Below, piece by piece: positions 22,276 to 35,880 of a stretch of DNA of 64,000 bases (positions are counted from its first letter, which is position 1; each line of letters opens with the position of its first letter). The stretch lies in contig VXBM01000093.1 of the NCBI GenBank assembly GCA_013400155.1, positions 256,393 to 320,392 of the forward strand. The letters are read 5' to 3'. Source of the DNA: Helopsaltes ochotensis. Taxonomy: Eukaryota > Chordata > Aves > Passeriformes > Locustellidae. A program made the translations under genes and the position numbers. The notes under the pieces are model-generated. The model saw only the letters and a list, made by a program, of their open reading frames with translations. It was not told the origin of the DNA and searched no databases.

Positions 22276-25200
22276 GCTTATCCACACTGAGCCACGTTGA
22301 AGTGAAATGCTCTGCTTTTATTGCCTATCCTGGGGCCCGATCAGCATCAGTGGTGACACATCTCTGCATTTGGGGAGTGTTTCTCCCATTCGCTGCATTT
22401 TGGGCAGGTCCCACCTTGTGCAGCCCAGTAAAGGTGGGGATCAGAGCATCAGCTGGTTAAAGTGGTGGGGGGAAGGGCAGGAAGAGTGGAAGTCCCGTGC
22501 TTTTGAGGAAAATCGGCACTGAAGTCCTGGGGACATTATGTTAATGGCATTACTCAATTTCTGGAAGCAATGCTGATTAAATATTCATTGACTTTGATTA
22601 TACTGAAATTAGGACTAAAGCGTGAACTCAAATTGAGTGGAATAATGGCAGTGTAAATAATGCATACTTTCTAAATTGAAAACACCAGCTTGTGCTCTGC
22701 TCCCCCTCTCCCCGCCCCCTCGGTTTGTCATTGTGCCATTTGTTTAGGAGACGATTATACTGATGTGTGCGTATCCAGCTATCATTTTTACCAGCTGGGA
22801 AAAAAATGTGAAATTAAAGGTTTTCTACATTGTTTGCTTTTCCCTACTCTCGGAAAACAGAAGTAAATACGGTGCAACAAAGACTAAGCTTGTTTTGGGA
22901 GAAGGGGTTAGAGGCTGCTGCTCAGCCTCAGTCCTCTGCATCTCCTAAAGGATGAGAAACGCGGATGGCAATTGGGTCCTTGGAGGAAGAGGCCAGGAAG
23001 AAATCACGGTGGGAGATGCAGAGCACAAGGGGAGTAGGGTTGGTCTGCTGTAAAGGTGGCAGATGGTGGCTTGGCTCAGTGCTCTGGTCCACTGGAGACT
23101 CCACGTGTGACCTGGGGCACAACATCTGTCCCGTCCTCGGTGTGTGCTGGAGCCTAAACCACGACTGCTCATGGAGAGCAGGCTCTGAGGGGGCTTTGGG
23201 CAGGGATGACAGACAGTGGGAGGTCTCCTCCCTGCACATCCCACCCAGCTGCTGCCCTTTGGCTGAAGCTGGGTCTTGCAGAGCCCCCCAGGTGCTGGTG
23301 CAGTGTGTGCATTGCACTGGAGGAACATTCAGCACTGCCCTGCAAGCAGCTGGGCAAGGTCACCCTCAGGAACTCCCATCCCTCCTGTCCTCTCTCCAGA
23401 GAGGGGTAAGAACAAAACCAGGCCTGATCCTCCACTCTCACTGGCCCTGAAGGCTCCTTTACTCCTGAATCCCTCTGGTTTTTGAGGATCCCGTCTGACT
23501 CTGGGTCTGCAGAGCTCATGTGAGCCAAACTGCCCTGTTCCAGACTTCTTTTCTCACATTTCTGTTTCTAAAAATGCATCTTTTTCAGCTTTTAGCAAGG
23601 TGATGTTCCGATGGCATATTTTTAAAACCTCTTTTTAAAATCAGAAGCATATTATTTTTAATACAATAGGTGATGTAGGAATGGCAGGGGGGCTCCTTTG
23701 GCAGGGTTGCCAATCAGGCGGCCCGTGCGCGGGGGGAGCGGGGAACTGCGTGGGTTCCGTGGGTTCAGGACTGCACACTCTGGAAACCAAACCCATAGTT
23801 TTTTCAAAGTTCACATGCTGATTGCAAAGAAAAAGCCCATTAAAGAGCAAATCGTTTAAGGCACAGCCTTCCTTCAAGCCCCAGGGAGCTTGCTTTCTGT
23901 GACAGCATGATGGAAGGGTTTCTCAGTCATACTCAGCTTTTCCCTGAGCAGCAGGGCTCATTGCTACCTGAGATTTACTCTATTGTGAAGTCCTCACCAG
24001 AAAATAGCGGGGGCAGGAGTTCTGTCTAGATCTGCCTTTGCTCCTGGCAGGCAGAGAGGTGCTTGCTGCCAGCCCATCCTGCTCCAGGAGGGCACTGGGT
24101 GGCCAAGGGAGCAGGGCTGGCTGGCACAGGGAAGATGCTACTGCAGTGCTCATGAGCATGACTGCAAACACCACGGGCACTTGGACCCGTTCTTGCTTCT
24201 GCTTTCCATCCATGAGTATTTCTGCTTTCCCTTTGGTGTGTGACACCTTCCCCAGCACACAAGGCTGCAAAGGTACCGAGACTTCTGCAGTTGCCAGATC
24301 CACGAATCTGCCCCATCCTTGCTCCTTTCCCAGAGTGTCTGATTTCCCTCTACATCTTGGAGAAGATGAGGTTTATCCTTGGTCCATGTTTCCGCCACCT
24401 TTGATCTGGATCTGGATCAAGGCTCCTTCTGTGGCTGTGGAATAGCTCCACTGCTAAGCCATGACGTCTATGAGCTGTGTGATACATGCACGTTTCTGTT
24501 CCCAAATCTCTTCCTCTTCTGGAGCCATTGTTCATGCAGATGTGGGCTGTGACCCCCTGTAGTTCCCGTCTGGGAGCTGAAAGGGTGGCATGTCGCACTA
24601 GGACATGAAAGGAACACATGAGCTCTGTCAGCTTTCACAAGGCAGAAAAAGCTGACCTTTATTATCTGACCCCAATACGTAGTATTTTCACCCAGAGCAT
24701 GGATTGGAGGATAATGTCACTGCCCTTCCAACCACATTGGTCAAACCAAAAGTCCATCAATTGTCCCCTCCTCAGGAGAGGAATGAAAAACATACTTGTA
24801 GTAATATAAACATTACTTCTATTTATAACACTCGTGTGAGAAAGAACTACAGAAACTATGAAAACACCAGAAGGATAAAAAAATCAGGGTGACAGTGGCA
24901 CATCTGTATTCCAGTGGCAGGGATTAGGAGGGGTCTCTTGTATCTTTCTGTCCTCCAGCCACTTGGAGGGAGGGACACAGGGACGTACAGGACCCTTCCC
25001 TGCACTGCCACAGCCCATGACCCAGCAGGCTGCTGGATTGGCTTCAGCTGCCTGGTCCTGCTGGGGGAAGGAGCAATGCCCTCCGTCTTTTATGGTGAAT
25101 ATATGCCTAAAGTGATTTACTGAATCCACCTGCGACACCATGGAAGCCAATGTGAGAAGGAACGGCGTGCCCTGCTAAGGCTCATGGACTCCTGCTTTTG

Positions 25201-28089
25201 TTCCCTTCTAACCTAGGAGGGGTGGTGGGATTTTAGAGTCACTCTAATTAGATTTTATCTTTTCCAGCCCCTTTTTCCATGGACTCATTTTTTTCCCCCT
25301 CTCCTCTGACCTCTCACTCACATTTTCATAGCTGAAGATGAGGTAAGTAGTGATAGTTCTGCTTTTGCTTTGGCTTTTTTTTAATGACCAGAAATTCTCA
25401 GTCAGAGGAGGAGACTGTGGGGCATTTTGCACTAGAGATCCTTCTGTTCTGTGAAATGCCTTTTATTAAAACTGTTATTCACAAATCAAAGCAAAGTCAC
25501 CACCTGATTAAAACTTGATAGGATTAATTTCTTTCCAGGCCGAATTAATTTAATGACATAAGCATAAAGATTTGTCTCTTTCCTCCTTAGGAGTCTCCTC
25601 TCATTAATTTTACCACCGCACCACAACACCATTTCATAGAAATATCTGGATTTGCAGGACGTTAGCAAAGTCCTTTTTGGTATGCAGAATGATAAACAAA
25701 TGGGGAGGAATTTGCACAGATGTTAAACAGAGATTTGTGTTTCAAGCTGAATGGTTGTGCAGGGGCCATGGTTTTCAGTTCTCTGTAAATGGCAGAATTT
25801 TATCCGTAGCCTTAAGAGTGTCTTAAGCTTATTTGTACTTTTTTCTTAATGAAATATTGAAAATGAGATCATCCCACCTGAATAGCCAGCCAGGCTCGAT
25901 GTTGTCATGTAGCAATAATTATTCGACTTGTCTGTTAAAGTATATTGGGGCAAATCTCCAAGAATGACTTGAGCTGAGAAAATAGGATAAATTTCAGACA
26001 GATGTGGGAGGATTTTTAACTAGAAAGAGGGGAAATGTGTGCTTCCACCAGAGTAGAGTCTACTTGAGGAGCTCATGGCCATGCTTTGAAATGGGTTGGG
26101 TAGATAGGTGACAGATGTCTGTCTCTGAAGTCTTGGTTGTTCCTAAATTTTCTCCTGATTCCAGTTAGCACCTTTGGGACACGTTACATGGGGAACAGGT
26201 CAACAGTCACTGCAAAACAACCTAAATTTCATGATGTTTCCCAGTGCCATGCACTCCTCTGAGGCATTTGGTCAGGTTTATGGCTAAACACAGCTTTCCT
26301 GGATGGATGTGTTGACATCAGTGTTTTCTGTCCCTGCTGTAGCTTGCTACCAGACTGGGAAGTCACAACATTGCCTGCAGTGCCCTGGATCAAGTCTGTG
26401 CTCTGAACAAACATCCCAGGAGCTTAAATGCAAACTGCTGGGTCAAATGATATCAAAGCACTTGGATGATTCTTTCCAAAAAAGTTTAGAGTCTGTTTCT
26501 TCCCTCTTCTTTTTAAAAAATCTCTTTGCAGCCTGGCACAGCGCACACATACTTAATAATCTATGCTTTTCTCTATGTAAATAATTAATCAGAAAAGGAA
26601 AATAATATAAATCCTAGCTATCATATTGCTATTAAAATTGTAGGAGCATTAGTGCATCCAATAAGTATTGTTTCTGTAATTAGATAACCTTTCTGGGCTG
26701 TACCAGCACTCAGAATAAGGAACATGTGAACATCTGCTTGGAGGCACCATGGAAGGAGGGAGGAAGCTTTGTTTTATTCAGAGATGAGGATTTCCTTGCA
26801 GAGAGAAGGAATTAGCCCAGCACAGGAGATAATTCATGCCTCTCTCATTTCCCTGAGAGCTGCCTGAGCACAGTGGTTGAGGTCTGCCTGAGCTGATCCA
26901 AGGTGAGGATCACCAGGGTCCATGTCAGCCCTGGCCACACGTCCCCCTGTGTCACTCTGGTGTGACATCCTTCAGGCTTGTGCTTGCTCTGGAATAGCCA
27001 TTTCCACAGCCTGATGAGGGGAGGCAGAGGGGATGAACAGCTGAGCTGAACAACCGGGGACCTGCCAAACCTCTTCCCTGTGTTCCTGGGGTTTTTTGCC
27101 TTGGGATGGGTGGGAGAGGGAGCACACTGCCACCACTGGACTCTTTCCTGTCACTTAAACCCAAGTTCTTTTGGGCAAAGATGGACACATGTTCACTCTG
27201 TCCCCACTGTGTCACCTGAATCACTCCTGTCAGGTCAAAGGTGCCTATTTACGGCATCTTAACATTGTAAGGACACAGATTCATTACCATGAAGTGCTTT
27301 TTTCACCTAAATGATGCATTCCTTTTTTTTTTTTCTGAAATGCTGACAAAACCCCATCAAGACACTGCTGAATTTCTGTAAGAGTGGCATTCTCACTAAT
27401 ACCAAATAATCAGGTTTTTGCTTGCAGTTTGAAGTCTTAGTGCTCATGGCAGACAACCAAGCTTTTGTATCTGGGTACAACTATAAAATAATCATGCAGA
27501 TAATTCATCCTTTTGAAGACTCTGTGTGAGAGTTTTTTACAATGTGTTTGCTAGGCAACTTGGGCTCTCCCTGCAGGACATACATGGGCTGTAGCTGGCT
27601 TTTTCTCCTCTGGAGAGGCCGTCATTCTCTAGATTATGCATGGGAAGAAATCTGGCTCTGTCACCACCCTCATTACTGCATATTCTTTTCCATATGGCAA
27701 AGCTAACATATGGGCAGTGGAAATTAGGGGATTTCTATTGCCCAAGTCCAGAACTGGATTAGAAATGATGGTGTTGTCCAGGACAGAGACATATGGACAG
27801 ATGCTTTAGGAGCATCTTATTTAACACTCATCAGATTTCTGCAGTGCAAGAGTAAATTCTACTAACTTGAAAGTACAAAGCTTCCCCACCGATTAATTTA
27901 AACTGGATTTTTCCAAGGAGCCTGAACTGATTAGGTATCAATCCCATTACATTTTAATGGGAACTGGACACTTTTCATTAATAGGTCCTTTTGAAAATCT
28001 ATCACTTGGAGATCAATCAGTGGAATAATTGAAATTGGACCATATCTTAGTTAACAATTAGTTGAGGTTTGGGGCTTTTTTTTTCCCAG
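22276..28089. other. Unique non-coding sequence
   Basis: No gene is recognised. 22541-22680 is AT-rich with many homeodomain-like cores. 22960-23480 is GC-rich with overlapping open frames of up to 161 codons on both strands, read as chance. A CpG cluster (seven CpG in 42 bases) lies at 23719-23760. A perfect donor GAG|GTAAGT lies at 25342-25347, but the upstream segment from the nearest acceptor has stops in all frames. Confidence 0.5.
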
Positions 28090-28146
28090 TATCTAAATCA
28101 CTCTTAAATGATTTGGAAAAACCCTCTGTATGTGCTGGCACAGTGG
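28090..28146 (+). other. Candidate internal exon (57 bp) with strong splice sites
   Basis: Seen: a GCTTTTTTTTTCCCAG acceptor ends at 28089, with a TTAAC branch-point-like word upstream, and a TGG|GTGAGT donor follows. The 57-base segment has length divisible by three and only one open frame, entered after two bases, reading SKSLLNDLEKPSVCAGTV. The other two frames stop early. I recognise no protein family. If the window is an intron of a plus-strand gene this could be a cassette exon. Splice-like pairs around short segments also occur by chance in 64 kb, so confidence is low. Confidence 0.25.
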
Positions 28147-31100
28147 GTGAGTTTCACAGCCTCTGTTCTCATTACACATTACTGCTGGACATAATTAAAA
28201 TCCCAGATAAACTAAACCCCAGGAGGACAGTGATTGCAAAATTTTGCAATGCTTTAAAGGATGTTTCTAAACCAGCCAAACCCCCAATGCTGGTGGAGAG
28301 GATGGTCCAAATCTCCTCTCTTCCTTCAGTGCAATGTCAATGTCTGGGATCTGTAGTTCTGTAGGGCTACTGGACAGATGTCTTGTGCCCATGCCCAGCC
28401 CTTTGCAAGGTTTCATCCATGTGCAGATGAATTTTCACTGTTGCAGATGAAGACTGAAAAAAATATTTCCCCTCCTGTAGGACAGAAAAAAAAAAAATCT
28501 GCCTACAGTAATGTTTCCAGAGTGGCTTCATTTTCCTTTGAAACATCTGATGGATGAAGCTGGTCAATCATCAAGAAGCTAGTTAATGTTATTATACAGG
28601 ATGAGGACTCCAAATCAAAACCAAATTATCCTGCAGCTGCTCCTGAGTTCTCCAGCATGTCCTACCACAAGGTTGCTCCTCGTACAAATGTTTCTATGGG
28701 CAACACGTGCTGTTCTGATAGCACTCATTAGCTCTCTGCACTGCAAGCTCAGAGTTTCTGCCAGGCAGGTTAACGCTGAGTTATGGAGAATCTCCTTTCC
28801 TGCAAGAGCCCTGCACTTGGTAGCCTGAACCCTGGGGGGGCAGATTTCCCACTTGTAATCCCTCCATCTCTGCCACATTAGGAGCAACTGCATGTGCATT
28901 TTCTAGGAATATTTGCTGGATAGGAACCACTGGAATTATTTAGTCATCCGTTCACATTGGCTGATGAGCTAATTTTCAGCACAGAAATCCATATATATGT
29001 GGGATTTTATTTGCTGTTGGTAAATGTTTCCTCTATATTGATGTTCAAAATAAAATTAATACTAATATTGGATGGAGGTGATAATGATTTAATTGCTCCT
29101 TGATTGAATTGTTACAAGAGGAAATGAACTGTGGTGTGTAATGTGTTGAAGTTAAAATAGAGTAGTGTGAGTTAATTTTATATTGCTATCAATTTTGTAA
29201 CTGTAATGCGTCTTTCCAAATTGCTCTTTTCAATGACTCTTGATTCCTAATCTGAAAAATTTCCTTTGTTAATTTCTTGATCTTGTGTCTATTGAGGGTG
29301 TGGTCCTACACTTTTCCTTATTTTCCCCAGTCCTAATCCTGAAGTGAATGTTTTTTTAGCTGATTATAAGAAGCTAACTACAAAATACGCATTTAAAACA
29401 TTCTTAAGATTTATAATTCAGATATCTGAGGAGCAAAGGGGGCTGCAAGCAAAAACTGTTGAGGAAAGAAGGCGCTGTTTTGGCACACCCGTGACTCAGC
29501 AGCACGCGTTGCCAGTTTCCATTTCGCTCTGCCAACTCAATGGCTCAAACCTGGAGCCGGAGGCTGCGTCTGTAAGGAGGGGCAGGAACAGGGCAAGGGG
29601 GTTGATTAGGGTGTGAGGGATGTGTCTGCAGCTGGAACACAACGCTACCTCCACGCGGCCCTTCTGAGTGTGAAGCTGTAGTTTGCTGAGAGGGAAACCT
29701 GGGTGTTGGCTGCTGCCAAGGTGGGGCCGCGGCCCGTAACCAGGGCATCTCTGGAGCCCCGCTGCCAGCCAGCAGCTCTGGCTTTGGTCCTGGCCCTGGA
29801 GGGTTTTCTGGTGGCAGGAAGCATCCCCTGTTGAGTGCCGGTGTGTCTGTGCCGTGCTGGTTTGAGCAGAGGGAGCGGAGCATCCTCCAGGTGGGTGCAG
29901 GACTCCAGCTGTCAGCACCGTGCTGGTGTGTGAGCGTGAGCCGGGGTCTTGCTGAGGAGCAAATCTGCATTTTCCTACCTCAAATTCCCTGATAAGTCCA
30001 TTAGCCTTGAACCTCGCTCTCCCTCGTCCCTCCCCTTTCCCCGTACAACGCAGGCAGTCCTTCCTCGTGGCGCTGAGAATTATTTTCTTGTTTTAAATCT
30101 CAGTTTGAAAATGTCAAAGTTCAGGTTTTGGAGAGAGGAGTCTGGGTGCTAAAAGCAAGAATGTTCTTTTTAATTAGAGTTATGCCCTCGAGCAGTGAGA
30201 AACCATTATGTTTTTATTCTTCCTCTGTACTTGTTCCAAAACCTTTTACATGATCAGACTAAAAGGTAAGTGCAAATGAGTAAGCAGCTAAAGGAGCAAA
30301 GCAGATTCATAAAAAACAAAACCCAAAAAAACAAAGCCCAGCCAGAACTGCAGGTCTTGCTAGTTTATATTTATGAAATAACTGACACTTTAGATGGTGC
30401 TGTTTCTGGAGACAAGATATTAGAACAGAACGTTGTACTTTGGGGGTGTGTGTGTGGAGCTAAGCTCTGTTTTTATGACATTTTAAAGCATCATCAGTTA
30501 CTTGGGAAGAGAGGTGACGTGATTCTTCAGCCAGGGAGGCTGAGGAAGATGAAGCTGTGCTTTTCCAGGGCCTGACACTGCCCTGTGTCCACCACCACCC
30601 TCGTGGGTGGGATGCCCCTGTGGGTGTCCAGGGCTTCTCCCTCCCTCTGGCCAGAGAGAGAAATCATTTACTCCTTGTCTCCGTTGACTGCTGAGTGGGC
30701 TTTAAACCTTAACGATCATGATGAATTTTGGGAATGAGGACATTATATTACTGGTGTAAGTGATGCAAAAGAAAAATGAGGCATTTGGGAGGTGGAGTAA
30801 TGGATGTTGAAAACAAGAAACAAACTAACCCCGAACTTTGAGGTGTCATTGTAGGACATGAAAAAAGATGAGCAACTCAAAGTATTTTAGAAGGCAAAGA
30901 GCAGAGAAAACAAACTTTATTGTCTAATTCTTACTACTTTTTAATAAGGTGTTCCAATATAGACTTAACATGATTTGTGAGTAGGAACGACACCTCTCTA
31001 GTCCCATTGGTTAAACTGGAGAAACAGAGCTAGAAAGGCAAAACACCACCTGGAGAAAGATTGTTTTGAGAAAGGATAGTTGTTTTGCCAGGATTATTTT

Positions 31101-34100
31101 GAGAAGAAGCTTTCTTGAGATATTTTTCCTTTGGGAAAAGTTAGCAACTGCTTAGCAGGCTAAAATCTCTCAGATGCAGAAATATCCCACATCCAGGTGC
31201 TTTTTTTTACCTTTTGGTGAGTGGATTAAATATGTATTTGTGTTTATAGCTTTTCTGGCCACGGGTCTGTATCCTCTTTGGCACATGCCTGACCTGTCTC
31301 GTGCTTGGAGCTCCCGAGCTGCAGCTGAGGGTGGCAATGGCCACGCGTGAGCTCCTGTCCCAAAGCCCAGCTCATGTCACACAGTCACGTGGCTCCTTCC
31401 CAAATTGTCTGAGCACCAAGAGCCTGGCTCTGGAGAAGCATCAGTCTAGAAAACTACCTGAGCTTTTCCCTATAACCACCTAGTCCAGCTATGCACACAG
31501 GCTCTGTGTAAGCTGCTCACTGGCCGAGGTGCCTCTATGCATGAACAAGATAGATCCCCTAACACACGCACTCACAGATACACTCCTGCATAAATTATAT
31601 TCATGTATTACATGAAAGACACATCAGCCAATGTGTGAAACCCTGACAGGCAGGAAACTTTGAGATAAGAGAGGGAAGGGAAAAAAAAAGAATCTCACCT
31701 TTTCTGTCTTATGTTTTTCCTGATAAATTTTCTTGCTGTGAGTGTTATAAAGGAGGATGTTATTTAATACAAGATACAAAAATAGGAAGGCGTTATCGTG
31801 GAGAGGAAGGCACTTCGTTTACCCCGTTCTGTCTTTGCCACAAGGTTGTTCTCTGCCTGGAAGAGTGTGGGGGGAAAGGCCTTATTTTCAGAGGTGTCTG
31901 GGGCTTTATTTTCTTCTTAAGGTATATGTTTTAACATGGAAGAGTGCAAGGTTCTAAATGGAGCTGCCTTGTGGGGCTGTAACCCTCAGGCTGGGAACGG
32001 TGCCCGCTGTGTAATTATTCTGCAAATCCCGAAATAGAGGAGGAGGTGGAAGCTGCAGCTGTGTGTTTATCTCTCAGTGCATTGGGTGGTGAGAATCCAA
32101 GTCCAGGGCTGCTATCCCTGAACATGGTTTAAATGCATGGCAGAGCCTGTTGAGCCAAGAGCCAAGCGCTGCCCACGCAGGCAGCACAAATGTTGGGACA
32201 CCTGAGGGCAGCAGGAGCATGTGCCTGGCCCTGGCACCTGGAGACCAGCTGGGACAGGTGCCTCTGGACAGCACTGTCGGCTGCAGTGTGCTGGGAACGG
32301 GGGGAATTCTTGCTGGAATACCTGTTTGCAGAGCCAAATTGACTGGAGGCTGCCAGCATCGTCTAGTCATAAAGCAAAACACTGCTTTGGGGGATTCCCC
32401 CTGGCATTAAGGGGACCTGCAGGCGATCCCTGCTGAACAGAGGCTGCATTTCCAGTGACCTTTAGGCTTCCTCCGTGCCCCTGGGAGGGTGGTGGTGGTG
32501 CTGGAGGGGATGGACCCAGCCCTGGCAGTACCTCTGGCTGCCCTGGCTTGGGCAGCAAACAGCAGAGACGAGGCTTCTGGGTTATAGGAGCGGCTCTTCC
32601 AGCATCCACTGAACTAAATTATCTCATTAGAGGGATGCCTGGAAAAGAAGCATCATGGCTGTAGTTCTGCTTTGGGCCTGAGGTCTGAACAACAGATGTG
32701 CCTTGTATCCAGAAGCTTGTATGTGTCCAAGAGCAGATTTTCTCTTATGGGTGAGAACTCGGGAGGATGAAAGGGACCACGAGAAGAGGGATTTAATGGA
32801 GCACTGAAAAAGTCTGACTAAAGAAAACAGACTTCTGTTTAGTTTTGGTTTTCCTCTCGCTTTTGCTGGTTCATTAAAAAGTGTTTTATTTACTTAAAAG
32901 TTTTATGTTTATTCCCACCACAAAGGATGGGAGTGAGGGAGGGCAGAGAAATCAAAAAGAAACATTTTGATAGCAGTTGCTGTCTGTCTAGGTGCTAGCT
33001 TTCTTCAGGGAAAATCTTAACTGGCATGCTAGCTTGTTGAGTATTAAATAATAAATAATGAGGTACAAGGTGGACAGATGGGTGAGTTTTGCAAAGCTTA
33101 AAGAGAGGAGAGTTTCCTCTTACTGTTTGTTTTTTTTTTTAAAAGCCTGATACAAACAAAACAGAAATAGATTATCAGCTGAAAAAAAAATTCTACAATC
33201 TCCCATTTTAATGGAGTTTCATTTCAAATACGTTGAGGAAAACAAAGTTTGTCTTACTTAATATAATTGTGTCTTCATGTGCAGGATGCCAGGGATCCTT
33301 GAGCTGCTCTGTGTTCCTCTCCCAGGTGTTCAAACACGAAGCAGGGGATGTTCACTCAAGGTGCTCTCTCTTAGTGACTCTGTCTTCATTTCCTTTTTTT
33401 ATTCTCCTCGGTAATGAACCACTTGAGTCTGGAAATAAGTCCCGGGCTGTGTTTGGCAGTGCAATAATAAGTGGGAATGTGCATCTGTTTATTTTGACAG
33501 GGACCATTTCTGGTGAAGGTGTTTATTGTAGGTTCCTGTTTCCCAAGGTGCTGGCAGATGCCTCTGCTGCCTGTGATGCACATAAGTACCAGGATTTTGT
33601 GGCCTGGATTTTTGCATACCCCATCTTGGAAGAGATTGAAAATTTACTCCAAATCAGTCTGTGAAGGGCTGTGGGGTGTTTTCTGTGACATAGAAAGCTG
33701 AGATGTGTTGTACCTGTGCTGGGCTGCATGGGTGTCCCTGCATCCCACTGCCAGCTGTTTCCCTGCTGTTCCCTGCCAGGACGTGGGGCAGCTGTGGTGT
33801 GCCAGGATGGGGGATGCAGCAGGACGAAGGATGAAGCTGAGCTGAGAGGGGGATGCAGCAGAGGCAGCTCCTCTGCCTCTCTTGTTCTGCTGGGAGACCT
33901 CTCTTTTTCCACTGGGCAGCAGTGCTGGAGTGTTTGCTGTTTCCCTGGGGGACTGCAGGAGTCAGAGATAAGTTAAATGAATGAAATGTGATGGCCTAAA
34001 TAGGAGCTCAAGGTGCACGATCAAAATCCCACTAATGATGCTGCCAAGGTGTCCTCCCTGCTGTCTCCAAGTGAAATCCCTCCCTTCCCCGGGCAGGAAC

Positions 34101-35441
34101 TGCGGCTCTCAAGCAGGAGGTGCAGCTGCTGCCCCCTTGAAAAGTCTCCCTGGAGGTCTGGGCTCAGTCCCGGGCTGGGCTGCTTTAATCCGTGCTCTCT
34201 GCACACATCTGTGAGCTGCTGCCACTGCACTGACCCCGGCATGGGGGGATAAAAGGGAAGAGCTCTGTTTTTGGGGGGGTTTTGTGCAGCCCACCATCCC
34301 CAAGCCCGAGGGGCACTGCACTGAAATGGGGGGGCTTGATCAAACTCCTGCCTGGGGGAGCTGGCCTGCTGCTGAGAGCCCCGAGCTTGTCCTCTCCCCT
34401 TGCTGCTGGCACCTGCCAATCCCACCCTGGAGTTTCCAGAGCACCCAGACCTTGGGTGACCTGTCTGAAACGCTCGTGCAAACTGCATAAGAGAACTTCT
34501 AATCTTTCAATTAAAAAGCCAGCTATAGAAAAGGCTGTCTCAGCTGCTCTGCCTTGATAAGAAGGGAAAGCTTTACAACTTGCTGTCAAGTCGTAACTCC
34601 TTCGTGCACACACAGGTCTGCTCTGCCAAAAGCAGGCAGAAATGCAGAAAGGCAACCTCCCATCAGTTTCATCTCTTTATTGAGAACTATCTTGTCTGAC
34701 AGTGAGTCTTTTGAAGATAGATGTTTTCCACCTGTAGAGCTCACCTAGGACTGTCAGCATCCCATCCCTGTTGCCTGAGGACTTTCCTGCGTTCCTTCAT
34801 TGAGTCTTCCAGTCTGAGATTCCCTCTCTGCTTCTGCCTGTTGAAATATGAAAAATAAAATAAAAGCCAGGCTTTAAGAGCACAGGTCTGGCTGTTAATC
34901 ACAAACATATTGGTGCTTAGGCATCAACAGCTTAATCATCCACTATTTATCTGCTGCTGGGAGAACACAGTGTTTAAGTTGATGGCAACAGAAGAATTCC
35001 TACAAGTGTTTCTCCACTTGTGAACATTTAGGATGAAGGGAAGTAACTGCCTTAGGCTACAACAAAAAACTTGTCTTGGACTCGTGGGTTACTGATCAGG
35101 AATTTCTATTATTTGAACAATGCTTCTAATCAGCTGAAATAGCAAGTGCTGTGTCAGAGGATTATTCTAGGAAATGAGTATTACGTTTGATTATAACATT
35201 GATTTCACACTTATTAAATCCTAGCCAAAGAAGGTGTTAAAGAATATTATTTCTGCCCAAAAGTGTTTTGTTACAGGCAGCATTTGTGCTTGCTAAGCCT
35301 TCTCTTAAGCTGGTGGTTATCCATTAAGAACAGTGCTCATTGCCTGAAGGGAGGACACTGGAATGTTTTGCTGAAAAAAGGGAAGCCCAGACTATTTAAA
35401 ATAGCTTTTTTTGTGCTTCCTTGAGCTGCCCATGCAGAGGT
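28147..35441. other. Unique non-coding sequence
   Basis: No gene is recognised. GC-rich patches with chance open frames lie at 29460-29960 and 34060-34480. A 12-bp palindrome GGGCCGCGGCCC lies at 29724-29735. A 14-bp word is repeated at 33809-33822 and 33848-33861, followed by an 8-bp-stem hairpin. A perfect donor AAAAG|GTAAGT near 30266 has no convincing partner exon. 33233-33664 is open for 143 codons from a TTG with no internal methionine, judged chance. Confidence 0.5.
33809..33880 (+). repeat. 14-bp direct repeat with adjacent hairpin
   Basis: GGGGGATGCAGCAG occurs at 33809-33822 and 33848-33861, 39 bases apart. Immediately after it, AGAGGCAG (33860-33867) and CTGCCTCT (33873-33880) form a perfect 8-bp stem with a 5-base loop. 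It is probably local duplication in GC-rich DNA. Confidence 0.6.
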
Positions 35442-35880
35442 ACACAGAATCATAGGATTAGTTAGGCTGGGAAAGATCTTTAAGTCCAACTGCTAACTCA
35501 GCACTGCCAAGTCTACCACTAAACCACGACCCTTAGCACCACATTTACATCTCTCTCAAATCCCTCCAGTGATGGTGACTCCACCACTTTCCTGAGTAGC
35601 CTGTTCCAATGCTTGACAACCCTTTCACTGAAGACATTTTCCTAGCATCCAGCCTAAATCTTCCCTGGCACAACTTGAGGCCATCTCCTCTTGTCCTATC
35701 ACTTGTCACTTGAGAGAGGACATGGAGGCCCACTTTTCAGGGAGGTGTAGAGAGTGATAAGGTGCTCCCTGAGCCTCTCCTTTTCCAGGCTAAGCACCCC
35801 CAGCTCCCTCAGCTGCTCCTCACAGGATGTGTGCTCCACACTTCACTGGCTTTGTTGCTCTTCTGCCTGTGCTGGGGATG
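35442..35880 (-). mobile_element. CR1 LINE, 5'-truncated, with decayed ORF2 C-terminus
   Basis: Read on the minus strand this is the 3' 440 bases of a CR1 element. It starts inside the reverse-transcriptase ORF2 tail and ends with CCTATGATTCTGTG, a diverged pair of the terminal ATTCTATG octamer. The ORF2 tail is recognisable from residues such as VTSDRTRGDGLKLCQGRF, encoded around 35640-35720. The frame then shifts, apparently by loss of one A in the run after the RK codons. The rest of the conserved tail appears only in another frame, so the copy is dead. Single-base differences from the family form are frequent, indicating an old insertion. No target-site duplication was sought, as CR1 usually makes none. 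Confidence 0.92.

Noticed and set aside
25266..25341. Segment between an acceptor and a perfect GAG|GTAAGT donor
   Set aside because: All three frames contain stops, so it is not a coding exon.
31699..31735. 37-bp minus-strand segment with AAAAG|GTGAGA donor and a CACTCACAG acceptor
   Set aside because: The length is not divisible by three and it is short. Site strength alone is not sufficient.
33233..33664. 143-codon plus-strand open frame
   Set aside because: It opens with TTG and has no internal methionine. No splice sites or family match were found.
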